Shown: positions 1-11,613 of the stretch, one piece after another
Layout of the letters: each line of letters begins with the position of its first letter
Numbering within the stretch: position 1 is the first letter of the stretch
The notes under the pieces: generated by a model
Told to the model about the DNA's origin: nothing
What the model saw: only the letters and a program-made list of their open reading frames with translations
Database searches by the model: none
DNA from: Neospora caninum Liverpool
Taxonomy: Eukaryota > Apicomplexa > Conoidasida > Eucoccidiorida > Sarcocystidae
Length of the DNA stretch: 64,000 bases
Direction: 5' to 3'
Assembly: GCF_000208865.1 (NCBI RefSeq)
Contig: NC_018397.1
Span: 3,596,001 to 3,660,000, forward strand
Translations under genes and position numbers: made by a program

Positions 1-681
1 GAATGCAGTCTCGAGTGAGACAGCTGTTTGACATTATGACACAAGCATTCTTATGTGTAGCCAAAAGAAGCGATTCAACGTGATCCAGAGTAGACGTTCT
101 TTGGCCTGTGGAGCGGTCGTCAGAAAACATGTACGGACAAAGCACCTCCCAAAGGAATCGAAGACTGGCGCATGCGAAATCGGCAGGAGACCATTCAAGC
201 TCACAACTTTGGAACCGAAATCCGGTTCTTCCGGAGTTCCTGAAAATGTCTCCCGAGTGGAAAACTGAATAACCAGTCATACAAAAGCGTACTTCCCGCC
301 ACGAAGACGCATCGTCTTCGATCATACCTAGACGTGTTAAAGAAGCCTTCATACGAAAAAGGAGGGGTCCCGAATTTTGTGCGAACATTCCGGTTGCTTC
401 GATTTACGCATTCCATGGCTCCAGCGATAAGTCGGCCACAGAAACATCTGGAGAGGAGTTGTATCCGGAAACTCTGAGGACGCTTTCTGTTGGCTGCGTC
501 GCTCTGTGCGTTTTCGTCCTTTTCTTCTCATCTCCTTCCCCATCAATTCTTCATTCTCAGTTTCTCCACCGTCGTCTTCGGTCCTTGTCTGCTTCAACGT
601 CTTCACCCATTACCAGCATGAAGAAGCACCACGCCGATGTCACCCACACGCAAACTGTCGAATCTTAACGGGCATTTTTCC
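1..681. other. Edge region, no gene recognised
   Basis: This stretch lies downstream of the U2AF stop codon at 682 (that gene runs leftward), so part of it should be its 3' untranslated region. Only short overlapping open frames occur, and none has recognisable protein character. Positions 480-620 are pyrimidine-rich on the plus strand. Confidence 0.5.
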
Positions 682-3600
682 TCATTCTGAGCACGTTGTG
701 CTGGCGCTGATGCGTCCCACAATACCACCAGTCACAGAGCTGTCGTAGTGGGTGTGGCTGTCGGATTCTTCTTTTGTTCCGTCCACTCGTGGGTGGTCCT
801 TGGTGTTTCCCTCCGATGGAGCCTCTGAGGCTGGCTGTGGCTGAGGGCCGTACGTAACTCTAGCGATTGTGGGAGACGTCGTTTGCGGCCCGCAATTTAG
901 AAAGGCGAGTGCGGCTGCAGCGCCGGCAGTACATGCACCGATCCTATCTTTGTCGCCTCCGGCGGCTTCACTGGCCACTGCAGCTACATTAGCCGTCAAC
1001 GTAAGGGGTTGTGGTTGCAGGCCTTCGAGAGCCTTCTCAAAAACTTGACTAAGAAGCGGAGTTGCGTGCTGGTGGAATGTCTGACGCCACGCGAGCTCAT
1101 TGAAACGCTGAAGTTGGAGAGGCTTGCCGTCGTACATTCTCCCGGAGAATGCTGTATACGAAAAAAAGCAGATGTGAAGAACACGACATTGCTTCAACCT
1201 ACATAGTACAGGAAGCATATATGAAGCCCTGCAGTGAATGTGCGCAATGTCCCTCGTCACTGTATCTGTCTGTTTACTTGAAGCCTCCGTCTGCGTCAAC
1301 ACTACGTCAGGCAAAGTGGGAACGACTGAACACGATTATAAAGGTTCATGTTGGATGTCTCCCAAGAATCAATAACGCAAGATAGAATTGTACACGCAAC
1401 TGTAGCCAGTTGCTCGAAGTACGGTTCTTTCTGGTACATGTGCAGCTGTTCAGACTCTTGGGTAAACTAGTGGGTCACCCCATCGATATGTGCTTCTTTC
1501 GCACGCCCCTGCAGAACAGAGAATAAAGTTAGCTGAAGCAACAACTTACTCAGTATAATATGATCTGCCTGGATGCAAGAGGCGTATTCAAGGTATATAT
1601 CGCCGACGGTGACAGACGGGAGATATTGTTCCAGTTCCGGGCGGATTATGAGTGCTGCAAGAGCGTGTCCGCACTTGTTGCATTCGGTTAGGATATCATT
1701 AAGAATCTCATCATATTCCTCATCCTTCTCGATTTTCGACGGACACGCAATGTGAACGACGCGAGAAGGTTGCTGGATTCAAAACGGAGGAGGGGACAAG
1801 CAGGAAACTGATATTTAGTCTCCGACGCTTTTGGAACAAAGCGGCATCAAGAACTGGAGACTGGAGGCGTTGTCCGAGACACACATCTACTGCAATATGC
1901 TGAACATAGATTCAGCTTTCTTGAGATAGTTAGCGCGTATAACAGTGAATGTTTCGCAGTGCCGGAACACCTACGCACATATACGATAGGATATTTGTCC
2001 TCGGGATTCATAATAAACGTAGAAAGGTCGTAGTTTATAAGACGGCACAAATCTTTAACGCCTCTGACATTGTCACCCGTTTCGCTTCACTTACCCCACT
2101 GAGGAGATCGGCCTGAATCTGACTCTGAATGAGGTCGACAGGTTGGTGATTCGACCGTTGTGATGCCTTGTGCCTGGCGACCAGTTCGCTGGTGAAAGGC
2201 AGGAACGCAAGCAGCATAGAGTCGCGCATAGAAGATCCACAGGTGTCGTGTACTGCGACCAAGTTTCGGAAAAAGGTAACGTGGAGTTTTGTCTCCCTGA
2301 TAAGTCCCGCATATCGGATGAAAACCACTTTCGCATCGGTCTCTCCAGTAGGTTACGGGAACACCTGCAGTTGTGTTCCCGAAAGGTCTTCCGCTCTGCA
2401 AGTTCCAACAACTGGGGCTTGGCACCGCGGTACGGAAGATCTTGTGTCACGAATCGTCATTGGTGCGAGCTCAAGATTTCACTTGGTTTGCTCAACGGAC
2501 ACACTCAGCGTAGAAGCAAGCAGTGCAGCAGTCATCGTTGGGTGAAGCGGTCACGACAACTTTTCTAGTCCTTTATGATATCGCCGCAACAAAACCACCC
2601 AGTTAACCGACTCCGACCTCTTTCGACGCCTCCTTGCTACATTACGCATGATTTTCTGTTTCCCTACAGCGCAGCCGCCCGTTGATATTGCGGAAGGGAA
2701 GCGATGAGGCTGACGAGACCCGTGTCATTCCCGGTGGCAGCTGCCTGCTGAGCTGCAGCTGCCAAACTCTCAGCCAGAGCCAGTCCTGAGGTCCTGCAAA
2801 GCAGTCCACCGACGACAAGTTCGATGTACCTTCGTTCAGTTGTGTTCCACCGATAATACGGTTCTTCGCAGAACGTCGCACAGTCTTTGCTTTCTCGACA
2901 GGTTCCTCACTGGGAGGCGGGGGCCTGAAGCTACGCGATCCTTACCCAACACACTAGAAGAGCCTGCGATGTCTTGCCTGCTAAGATGAAAACTGTCTCG
3001 TTGAAAATGTTTCCCTCCCTCTATTCCTTACCCCGCGAGTGCCCCCAGGACACTGTCGTCGGCCACGCTGTTCTTCCAGTCCGTAGGCCTGTTGATTCTT
3101 ATGGGGAGACCGTGCCAAAGCATGCCATCAAGACGCAGTGCTGCGTGAGCTTCCTCGACAGAGGCCATTTCAACGAAGCCGTAATTGCCTCCACGGTCTC
3201 GTGCGAACCAAACGTGTAAAACGGGGCACACAGCCGGATTTGTACAGGAGTTATTGAGCCTCATGACGTGCCACATATGACGCTTGAAGTCATCCTCCGT
3301 GGCCTCCTCCAGCTGAAGCGGTAGATTGCCTAGATTGAAAGAAGCAACCAGCGGCCTCGATGTGAGTTGGTGACCACGTGAACTGTCCGAAACGGGGCTG
3401 GTCTCTAGTGGACTTGGACGACAGGTATCTATTGAAAAGCCATCTTCCCGATTTGTACGTTTTACCAATTGTTTGCTCACGTGTCTGAGCACTGGAGGAA
3501 TCCGAAAGTAAAGAACCTCATGGGAAATATGGCTTTTGTTCCACAAAGAGACGGAGGACGGTGGTTCCCTCTCAAAAGTGTTGAAGCTTCTAGCATGACG

Positions 3601-5767
3601 ACGACAACTAAATGCGTTTTGGACTTGTGTTCTCACAGAATTAGGGAAGGAACGAGGTTTTCTCTGAAGTACGATGTCTCATGCCAGTTCCTCTAGCACA
3701 CAACAACACTTTCACGAGGAAAGCATTAGCAACAACGGAGTTCATTCCTCTCTGAGGCCTATTATCAACCGCCGTATGAAAAGAAAAGAACTTGAAGGGA
3801 ACATACTGCTCTTCTCAGTGTGCTCACACCCGAGCTACCCTCCAACAGACATGCCAGAGTCGACGTACCGACATGAAGGCGCCTTGCACGCCGCGTAGCA
3901 TTCATCTGTTGATCGTAAATCAATTGACCTTCCCTATCTGTTTTGCGAACCCACTGGAAACCGTCCCAGAAGACTTGTTGCTCTCCTTCGCTCGTCTTAC
4001 AATACTTCTGTATGGTCTCATACTGCGGGGACATTCGGATACAGTCGTAGGCGTAAGGCGCTTCACAATGGTTTGTACAAGGAGACGCGGAGCAAAACTA
4101 CTCAAGAAAGACGCAACAAGCAACCGAGGAATACTGTGGCATTTTGCATCTTATCCAGGCTCTGTCACACAATTTTAGTGTTGCTGTTTCATTTGATACG
4201 CCGGCACTGTTTGTCACTGTCATCTTTGCCCTACAAGGAATGCATTCGGAAGTTGGTATCGAAGGCTGGCTACCTCATACACAGATGTGTGACTTTTTGC
4301 CAGCGTCAGACCGTAAGCACTGTAACATGCCTTGCGTGGTGCAGAAAAAGCTGCAAGTCATGAATTCAGAGATCAACACTCCGTTTCCGATGTCGAGTGC
4401 AGTTCGAAGCACCAAGCGGAAGCTAGAGAACTACTGAACCTCTCCTTTTCTACGGGACCCAACTTTCTATCCTGCGGAACCCTTTTCTACCAAAGAATGA
4501 CAGCGAACATATATCTGCACAAAGAAGATCCGACAACCCCCCATCGTATGCGGACCGAAAGGGTTGAGGTCCCACACGTGCTGGCAGGATAGGTTTGCAG
4601 GCGTAGATTTGTTCGTCCCTTGGTTTAACTACCGATGTATGTTCCATTTTACCGTACCTGCTTTTTCCTTCTAGCCCTCTCCCTGCTTCTCGATCTCCTG
4701 TACTCTTCCTCAGAGTCGCACTCTGGCGAGCGTTCCCTCCAAAGGTCATTTCCGCACTCCCCGTATCGCGCCCTTCCTCTGTCCCCCCCAAAGGGAGGTC
4801 CTCCCCTGCCTCTCCGCATTCCCCTGCCTCCTCGAAATCCGCCTCTAGCTGGCCAACCGCCTCCTCCCCGTCCTCGCCACCAAGTCCGTTCTGCGTGAGA
4901 GGCTCCGCAGCTTGGTCCAGGAAGAAATTCCCTGCGTCGTTCAAACTGTATTGGCCGAGGAGGAAATGTCCCGCGCCGGTCCACCTGTGGAGGGCTATAA
5001 TGAGAACGGTGAAAGGAAGAAGATGAAACGGACCGGGAAAGAGAAGATGATCCACAGCGAGATCGTCTCACACTTGGCGTACGGCTGTCACTGCACGAAC
5101 AGTTGCTGCGACTTGAAGAGGAACGGGAACGACCTCTGCACGAAGATGCTTCCCGGGAGTCCGTTCGCGACAGGGAACTTCTGTTGCTCCTTCCTCTCTG
5201 GTATTCCCTACCTCTTCGCTCACGGTATCTGCTGAGGGAGACGGACCGCGACGAAAGGGAGCGTGAAGACGGGGAGACTACTGATTGCGAGGTGCTCCGC
5301 CGCAGGAAGTTTCGTCCGCGGGAGACAAGGCCGCGTGCCCTAGGACTTGGCTGGTCCATGGAGCTCTCGCTTCGATCTCGAGTGATCCATGGATCTTTTT
5401 CATTCATTTCTTTGGGGCCTTCTTCTCTCGAAGGCGGCTGTTCGTACCACGGACGCTGCGGGTCAGTCGCTTCTGGCCGCATGAGGGCCGGCAGGTGTCC
5501 GGTCTCTGGGGCATATTTAACTGGAGGCCTGGAGATACACGTTCCCCGGAGAGGGACGCGAATGGGACTGCGGCTCCGACGACTGGCGTGCCGCGTGCCT
5601 AAGCGGCGGAACTCTCCACCATAAATGCCAGGCATGGACGAGTGATTGCGTGGAGAGCCATATCCCTTTTGCGGAGCTGGGGAGGGAACGCGAGAGGCAC
5701 CCCTTCTGGAGGGATACCACTCTCGGTCTTTGTCGCAGTACATCTTACCCTCGAAGTTGGGTGCCAT
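682..5767 (-). CDS. U2AF2: Splicing factor U2AF large subunit (U2AF65-like), multi-exon
   Basis: U2AF65 binds the polypyrimidine tract and recruits U2 snRNP at 3' splice sites in the nucleus. Exon 1 (5767-4658) encodes a 370-residue RS-rich, then RGG-rich N-terminus. Exon 2 (4022-3869) carries FWDGFQWV and ends in the start of RRM1. Exon 3 (3329-3032) completes RRM1. The spliced motif reads ARRLHVGNLPLQL, followed by GNYGFVEMASVEEA and LPIRINRPTDW, as in U2AF RRM1. An exon ending at 2095 joins in phase to 1772-1550, which holds the C-terminal UHM (DEEYDEILNDI, IYLEYAS). The last exon (1151-682) begins FSGRMYDGKPLQLQRF and ends in a hydrophilic tail. The exons between 3032 and 2096, where RRM2 should lie, are not resolved: a short exon from about 2977 is likely, and other coding-like frames occur at 2935-2660. 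Start ATG is at 5767. Identity is firm for RRM1 and UHM; the middle is uncertain. Confidence 0.85.
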
Positions 5768-8325
5768 GCTTCCGCTGAGAAAGCACGACGTCAGAGCTGT
5801 AGAATTCCGAGACAGGGGACCGGTAGTATGGGGTGTGTGCTCACACGATGCAGAAGTGAATCAGGCATGTATGTCGGGATCCCAAAGTTCGTATGCAAGC
5901 TAAAGCCTTGCCGACGGCCTTGGTTAAGAGAGCTCAGTCCTTCTCCGCAAGCAAGTGTAACGCAAAGCGCCTCTACATGAACATGACACTACAGTGTATA
6001 AAGCTTTACTTCAAGATTTGGTCACCTGTCAGCTTTTTTCAACACACGTCTTTACAAAATGACGTACAAGAGTGACTGACAAGCAAGCTTGACTGCATAA
6101 AAACGCATGCTTCGGGACAACAAAGATCGCCAAATGACATGAACAGTCTTACAACTGTGCGAAGCACAGTCGTTGACAGATTCGAATCAAACGGTAAAGT
6201 GCCAGAAAGTTTGCAGCCAGTTTCCGCCTACAGCTGTGCAATGCGGACTCCACGCCGAACACTGCGCGGCCTGTGTGTGTGCCTTTCCCGTCGTCACGAG
6301 GAAAAAAAGTACGGTCGACCGCTGGGTGGGAGTTGTTTCGCTCATGTCAGTTAGCTAGACCAATTTGCTAAGAGGTTGACGCAACGTCAGTGTCATCAAG
6401 TGAAGCACATCTCTCTGCTCATGTGACTACGGTGAGCGCTGGGCCTCTCTCCGAAACGGAAGAAAAGATAAGAACCTTGTTATCCTGTCTCGATGTCGGG
6501 TTGGGCGGCTACTTTTGCGGAGGATATCTCTCTGACGCTTCACTGAAAGGTTTCGTTTCGAAAGCTTCTTTCCTGACTCTGGAAGCAACGTTCCACTCCC
6601 CCTTACTCAACTATCACACCTTTGTGTGATGCCTGTTTCACAGCTGCTTCTGAAAGCTTCATCCTTTCAAATCTTTCTCCAGTTATCTTGGCAACACCGT
6701 GGCAACAATGAAGATATTAGTATGCAAGGCTTGCGTACCCGACCGGTGACGATGAGGCAAATAGCGTCCATTGACAAGTCCGATTGGCGATTGTTGCCAA
6801 ATCCAGAAATTGAGAGACTGCATACCACAGCGATACAATTTACTTTGAGCAACGCTGTAGTTAGTGGGGAGACATTTTCCTCCGCCAATAGCCTTAGTAA
6901 GCATTCTGGATGTGGGGGAAACAATTGACAAACTTCGCGTGTAGGTATCCAGGTGCTACGTAGCCATTGGCCGCCTTCGTCTCTCGAGGCCCTACGTGCT
7001 GGGGGGAAGGTTATTCAAGTCCCTCGCACGCCAAACAACCGGTTGATACAGGCGAATGGACGGGTTCCCATGCGTACACGTTGGTAAGATGAGACGTTCT
7101 GACTCGCCAGTATCCACTCTATTCCAGTGATCGTTCCTCCGCCACGTGACTACAAATTCTGTGGAAGGCGTATCTGCGAACGCATGTGCTGGCGCGGCTC
7201 TCTCTTACGCATGAAGGCGGTCCCCAAACGACCGCAAAGGCGCTGGCGCCTAGCAAATGACTGTAGCTTTCCTACTAGCGGTTAATGCGAGCGCGTTGGG
7301 CGAAACTGGCGGTGCATATGTGCGTCTCGGCAAGTCCCCGCCCCGTCGTTTAGTCATTCGACTTGTCGGTTGAGGAAGAGTAAGCAATGATGAAGAAACA
7401 AAAAGAAGCTAAGCTCTGGAGAGTCTGTTTTCCCTTCCTCTCGCATCCCCTGGGGTAGACGATCTGCCTTGACTACTAAAACAGCGAGATGGTTCGCAAT
7501 GACTGCCGCACGACCTCGTGAGAAAACAGTTGAGCAGCTCCTAATAGGGTCACAGCCTTGTGACGACAACATCTCCTCTCCTGAACGCTCGTTCTATTGC
7601 AGTGTGTTTCGGACGTTTTGACGTGGAAGGAAACGGCTGCAATAAATGAATCACTGTATCACTCTGGTGCTACAGAAACCAACTGAAAGCATTGAAAGGC
7701 TCCTTCCTAATCGGCAGCTGGACATGCCCAGTGAAGCCGGCTCTGCTGCCCCAGACAGGAGCCGTGCTGTCGGCATGAGGACGTGGACTCTCCTGACTGG
7801 TATAACCTGCCGTATAAGCATGACTTGAGAAGATTGAGCAAGCTACAGATAGTCAGATCAGCCCAGTGCATAAAATGCAGTGAGCTGGACGGCACACGTT
7901 GTCGAAAGTGAAGATGACAATATTGGAATATCGGTTGATGGCGGTGGGAACGGCGGATCTCAAATATGAAATCAGTACCTGCGACAGGGACCGACAACCT
8001 TCCTGCCTTCGCCAGTAAACACGCAGACAGTGCGTTTCGAAAAGTAAGGCTCGTTCGTACGTGTGAAAAGGATCTCATTCCTGCTTCCTTGACACATTGA
8101 TAAGCGAAACTGGAAATACCGCCGGTCCACATGAAAAACACGCTACCGGAAATGTGGGAACTCGCACTGCCGAACTTTTGCGTCGGATGACTCCTGGCGG
8201 AAACTCTTTGCGCCTGCGAATGGTTGTGGGAAGTATCAGATCGTCACACGTAGTGACTGCTGCTGGAACCGTGTGACAACACACATCCAACCGTACCATC
8301 TTGCGTGTTGGCGATGCAGCGCTCT
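5768..8325. other. Intergenic, no gene recognised
   Basis: This region lies upstream of the U2AF start and downstream of the membrane-protein gene that ends at 8326. It should hold the U2AF promoter and 5' leader. Open frames are all below about 145 codons, overlap on both strands, and show no recognisable motif. I see no RNA gene. Confidence 0.5.
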
Positions 8326-9313
8326 TCATGGTGCTTTCTCCCAAAACTCGGTGGCATCGGGCTGGGGCAGTCGAATATACCTCTCCCCATTGACATCCGT
8401 GTACACCGAATACACTTGCACCGTTTCAGTGCAGTTCTTATTGGGCGCCTGGTAGATCAAATCGTTCATGGGCTTCTTAACTATAGCGAGTCGGCAATCC
8501 ATTGGCCAATCATCACACGCGCAGGGGGCCGGTCCATAGCATGCCTTTCCTGAAGAGCAGCACAAACGCCGTTGCAGCTTGGAAAAGGTACAGGCGACAA
8601 AGTACTGCGCCCAGTAAAGGACGCTGGCACTCACAGTGAGCCGGTGCGTTAGGCGGCACAGCAGATGTAACCAAAGAAAATAGCAGCAAAGCTGATGCGG
8701 CACCCCACAAGGCAGACAATTCAGAGTCATACAGAGTGTACAAGCAGCTAGACCAAATGTGGAACCGGTCGCCCACGGCACAAGGACAGAGCTTCTAGAA
8801 AAGGTATACCCTTCCGCGTCATAAAAGTCTCCACAGTGCCCTGGACGCGTAAATGCGTGAGAGGTACTGCCTAACGTTGCGTTCCTTACCATGAGCATGG
8901 ACTGCAATCCACATGTCCCTTGCACCTAGAACACCGGGAGCCTGGCCGGGTTGGAGAACCTCAACTCTCACGTGCACCTTTTTCAGTAGAACTGGTTGGC
9001 ATCCTCGAGTTTTTTGATACAAATCTGTCCAGTGAGAGAATTTGCCAGCGTCGAAGAGGATCGAAACAGCAGAAGATTTCCTGTGCCCGGAATCCGGAAC
9101 CGTCAACCCCCCGGCAGCGGCGCCCTCCTCCGCTGGGGCCGCAGTCAGCCCGAAGTATTCGAGGTACGACTGTCGACGTCTTTGATTCGTGACATCGTAT
9201 TTGCTGTCGTCAAATTCCTCCTGCGTGTCCGCGGCCTCGTCCTCCGGTCCGTACGCGACGTTCTCCGCCTTCAGTTTGGCTTCAGGCCACGCTTGGTCTG
9301 CTGGAGTTGCCAT
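8326..9313 (-). CDS. Putative cysteine-rich membrane protein, unknown function
   Basis: I do not recognise this protein. The ATG at 9313 opens an acidic, hydrophilic N-terminal part of about 141 residues, ending at a GTAAGG donor after 8890. A CCAG acceptor lets the frame resume in phase at 8840 and run to a stop at 8326, giving about 313 residues. The second part is hydrophobic and cysteine-rich, with three candidate membrane segments near WATGSTFGLAACTLCMTLNC, LCCYFLWLHLLCRL and SASVLYWAQYFVACTF. A cysteine cluster follows (CYGPAPCACDDWPMDC), then a hydrophilic tail. The implied intron is only 49 nt, very short for coccidia, so the junction may be wrong and the two halves could even belong to different transcripts. 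The frame of each half is clean. Confidence 0.4.
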
Positions 9314-11136
9314 CTTGCTTCACTTTTGCGTCAGACGAAAGTCGAGGAGAGCACGAGAAGTGCAGCGAGCAGCAGGCAATTACAAATGTGAGTCTTGAAC
9401 AAAGAAAGTCTGAAAGAAACGGCTGTGAGGGCGGAAAAGCATGCAGAGCACCAAGAAGCGGCGAACTGAAGAATCTACCGCTCGTTTTCACGTCCTCGTG
9501 CAGGCTACCGGGATACGCAAGAAAGGAGCGGGAGAAAAGAGCGCGAGTTTGCAGGTTCACTAGCACTTCTCAACCCCCTCTCTTACGTAGCGCTCGACGA
9601 CCGGTTCCCCGAAAAATGAGCCCCCCTAGTGGGTCGTGCCTGAAAAATTTGATATCCAGGCGTTTAAATTTCCCGCGCCTGAACCAATTAACTCGAGAGA
9701 GCTGCTAGCACCGAAGCATGAGAGTCACTACGGAGAAATGTATGTTCTCTGATACATGGATGAACAAGTCTGCTCAAAAAATAAAACATAAAATGCGACG
9801 GGGATCGAAGGCCAGTATCCAGCTCACCGGCGCACGGTTTTGCTCTGGTTGGTAGGGCAAGACGCACCGGCTGTTAGTTGCGCGCTTGACTGGGAGCGCT
9901 CTGTGCGTGGTGAAGTTGCGGCTTCCTAGCGCATTATGTGTGCACACCGTCATGTATCTGAGCATCTATTCTGTCGCGAGGGGAAGGTGAGTCATAAATA
10001 ATCATTACAAATAGAAAACACACGCAAAGCACAGAGAACCATGCCACTCGGCTCTTTCTCCGCTCCCGCTCCCGGCTGTTTCCCCCCCGGCCTACGCCAC
10101 ACAGTTTGAGGTCCGCGGTCTAACGCGCCATGAGGTGAGACGCCCTTCGTCGTTTAGTCTGTGGCTTATACTCCAGGTTAATTTGCTGCATCAGGCACTT
10201 CCAAGTGACTGAAGGCTGCACGGTAAAAGTATTTTCACCGCTAGGAGGTAGCCTGAAATCGCCACGTAGTACATACAGCCAGCTACACCCCACGAACAGG
10301 ACGCCGAGTAGGCGGCAGCTGAGCAGCTGCTCTTGTCGCATCCTGTGAGAGAGGCAACAGCTCGAGTTCCTGGGACAGCTACATCGCTGCGATTCTTGAA
10401 ACGCTTCGTTCTTGCTGTTCAACCGCTTGCCTTTCTCTGAAGATACTTTCAGATGCGACTCTCTCGGCTGCAAATGTGCAACTGCCTTTTGCCCGACTTC
10501 TCCCTGGAGATCTCCGCATATACACTGCTGCGTCTCTCGACTGTCCGTCGTCTCGGACGTCTGCGTTTCCGCCCGTTCTGCTCTTTGTGGGAAATACCAC
10601 AAGCGTGCTCACGATTAAACAGCAGGGATTTCCATCCAGTGCATCTTTCTTCGAAAACTCGTTTTGGCGACGTAAGTGTTACGCGGTCGACTCCTGTTCT
10701 CGAACGCTCCTGCAGCTGCGTGCAGGCTTGAAAGGAGCGACAGAGAATTTTGTACGAACTAGACGGTGAAACGCGCTTGCACCAGCGGCTTTTTCGCGGC
10801 TATAGAATCTACAGTAATCGCACTTTGTACGGTGGCCTGGCCCCCACCGCCAGTCTGTGAAAGGGAGAGTCCACGCGTTGCCAGAATAGACACTTTTAGA
10901 CACTTGGGCAACGCGGTTATTTCCCTCCTATTGTCTTTGAACTCACACGGTTCCTCGGTGATCCGACACCTCCCCGTGGGAGCGTCTTCTTGTCGTACGT
11001 TCCTCTAAGCGGCAGCAAAGAAACTTGGTTCCCTTCTGAGCGTTTTCAGGAGGGTGGTTGACGGAATTTCTCTACAGCTGATCCATTTTTAACCAGGCAG
11101 GGTGCAACCGGATTGCCTACGGGTTTTGTGGTGAAG
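9314..11136. other. Intergenic, one weak small ORF
   Basis: The region lies between a leftward gene starting at 9313 and a rightward ORF starting at 11137, so it should contain divergent promoters. The only frame of interest is a 73-codon minus-strand ORF (10341-10120, ATG start) with one hydrophobic segment (LLGVLFVGCSWLYVL) and a basic C-terminus. It would be a small single-pass protein, but chance is equally likely. Confidence 0.4.
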
Positions 11137-11613
11137 ATGGAAAGGGTCTCAGAGGAAGGCAGTGAGGCGTCTTTGACGAGTTTCCATTTTTGCACGATCG
11201 ATGAAGACTCGCATCATTTGGTTCCTCCGGAGTCGAGAAGCAAGACTGAGAGAAACAACTCAACGACACAGACAGAGGTGCCGGGAGCCTGGCGCAAATC
11301 CATGCGTGTGAGGTTCCAGCTTGCGCGAGTGATGGTGAAAGTCGGAAAAGAATACACGGAACCGCAGCTCTGCTGGATCGCGGAGTCCATGTACAGTTAC
11401 AAAGCGCCGCGAAATACGGCTCCCATCGTGACTCGCGAGTATTTTGGGACGCTTCCTTTTGATGTCGACCTTCAACCGCCTTCGGACTGTGGAATCTACA
11501 ACGATGAAGAGAAAACCATCGTTTTCGAGGACATGAGCAGACGCCAGCGAACTGTCAGGTGCATCTTCCCCCTGAAAATATGGAAACACAAGGTTTTCAT
11601 TGCCACGGAGTAA
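11137..11613 (+). CDS. Hypothetical protein, 158 residues
   Basis: I do not recognise this product. The ATG at 11137 starts a 158-residue frame; the same frame is open slightly further upstream without another ATG. The protein is soluble and has no signal peptide or membrane segment. Its central part (ARVMVKVGKEYTEPQLCWIA, then CGIYNDEEKTIVFEDM) has balanced residue use, typical of a real coding exon. The frame ends at TAA within the context GGAGTAAGA, which could instead be a splice donor, so this may be an internal or first exon of a larger gene extending rightward. Nothing downstream to 13.4 kb clearly continues it. Confidence 0.35.
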   Translation: MERVSEEGSEASLTSFHFCTIDEDSHHLVPPESRSKTERNNSTTQTEVPGAWRKSMRVRFQLARVMVKVGKEYTEPQLCWIAESMYSYKAPRNTAPIVTREYFGTLPFDVDLQPPSDCGIYNDEEKTIVFEDMSRRQRTVRCIFPLKIWKHKVFIATE

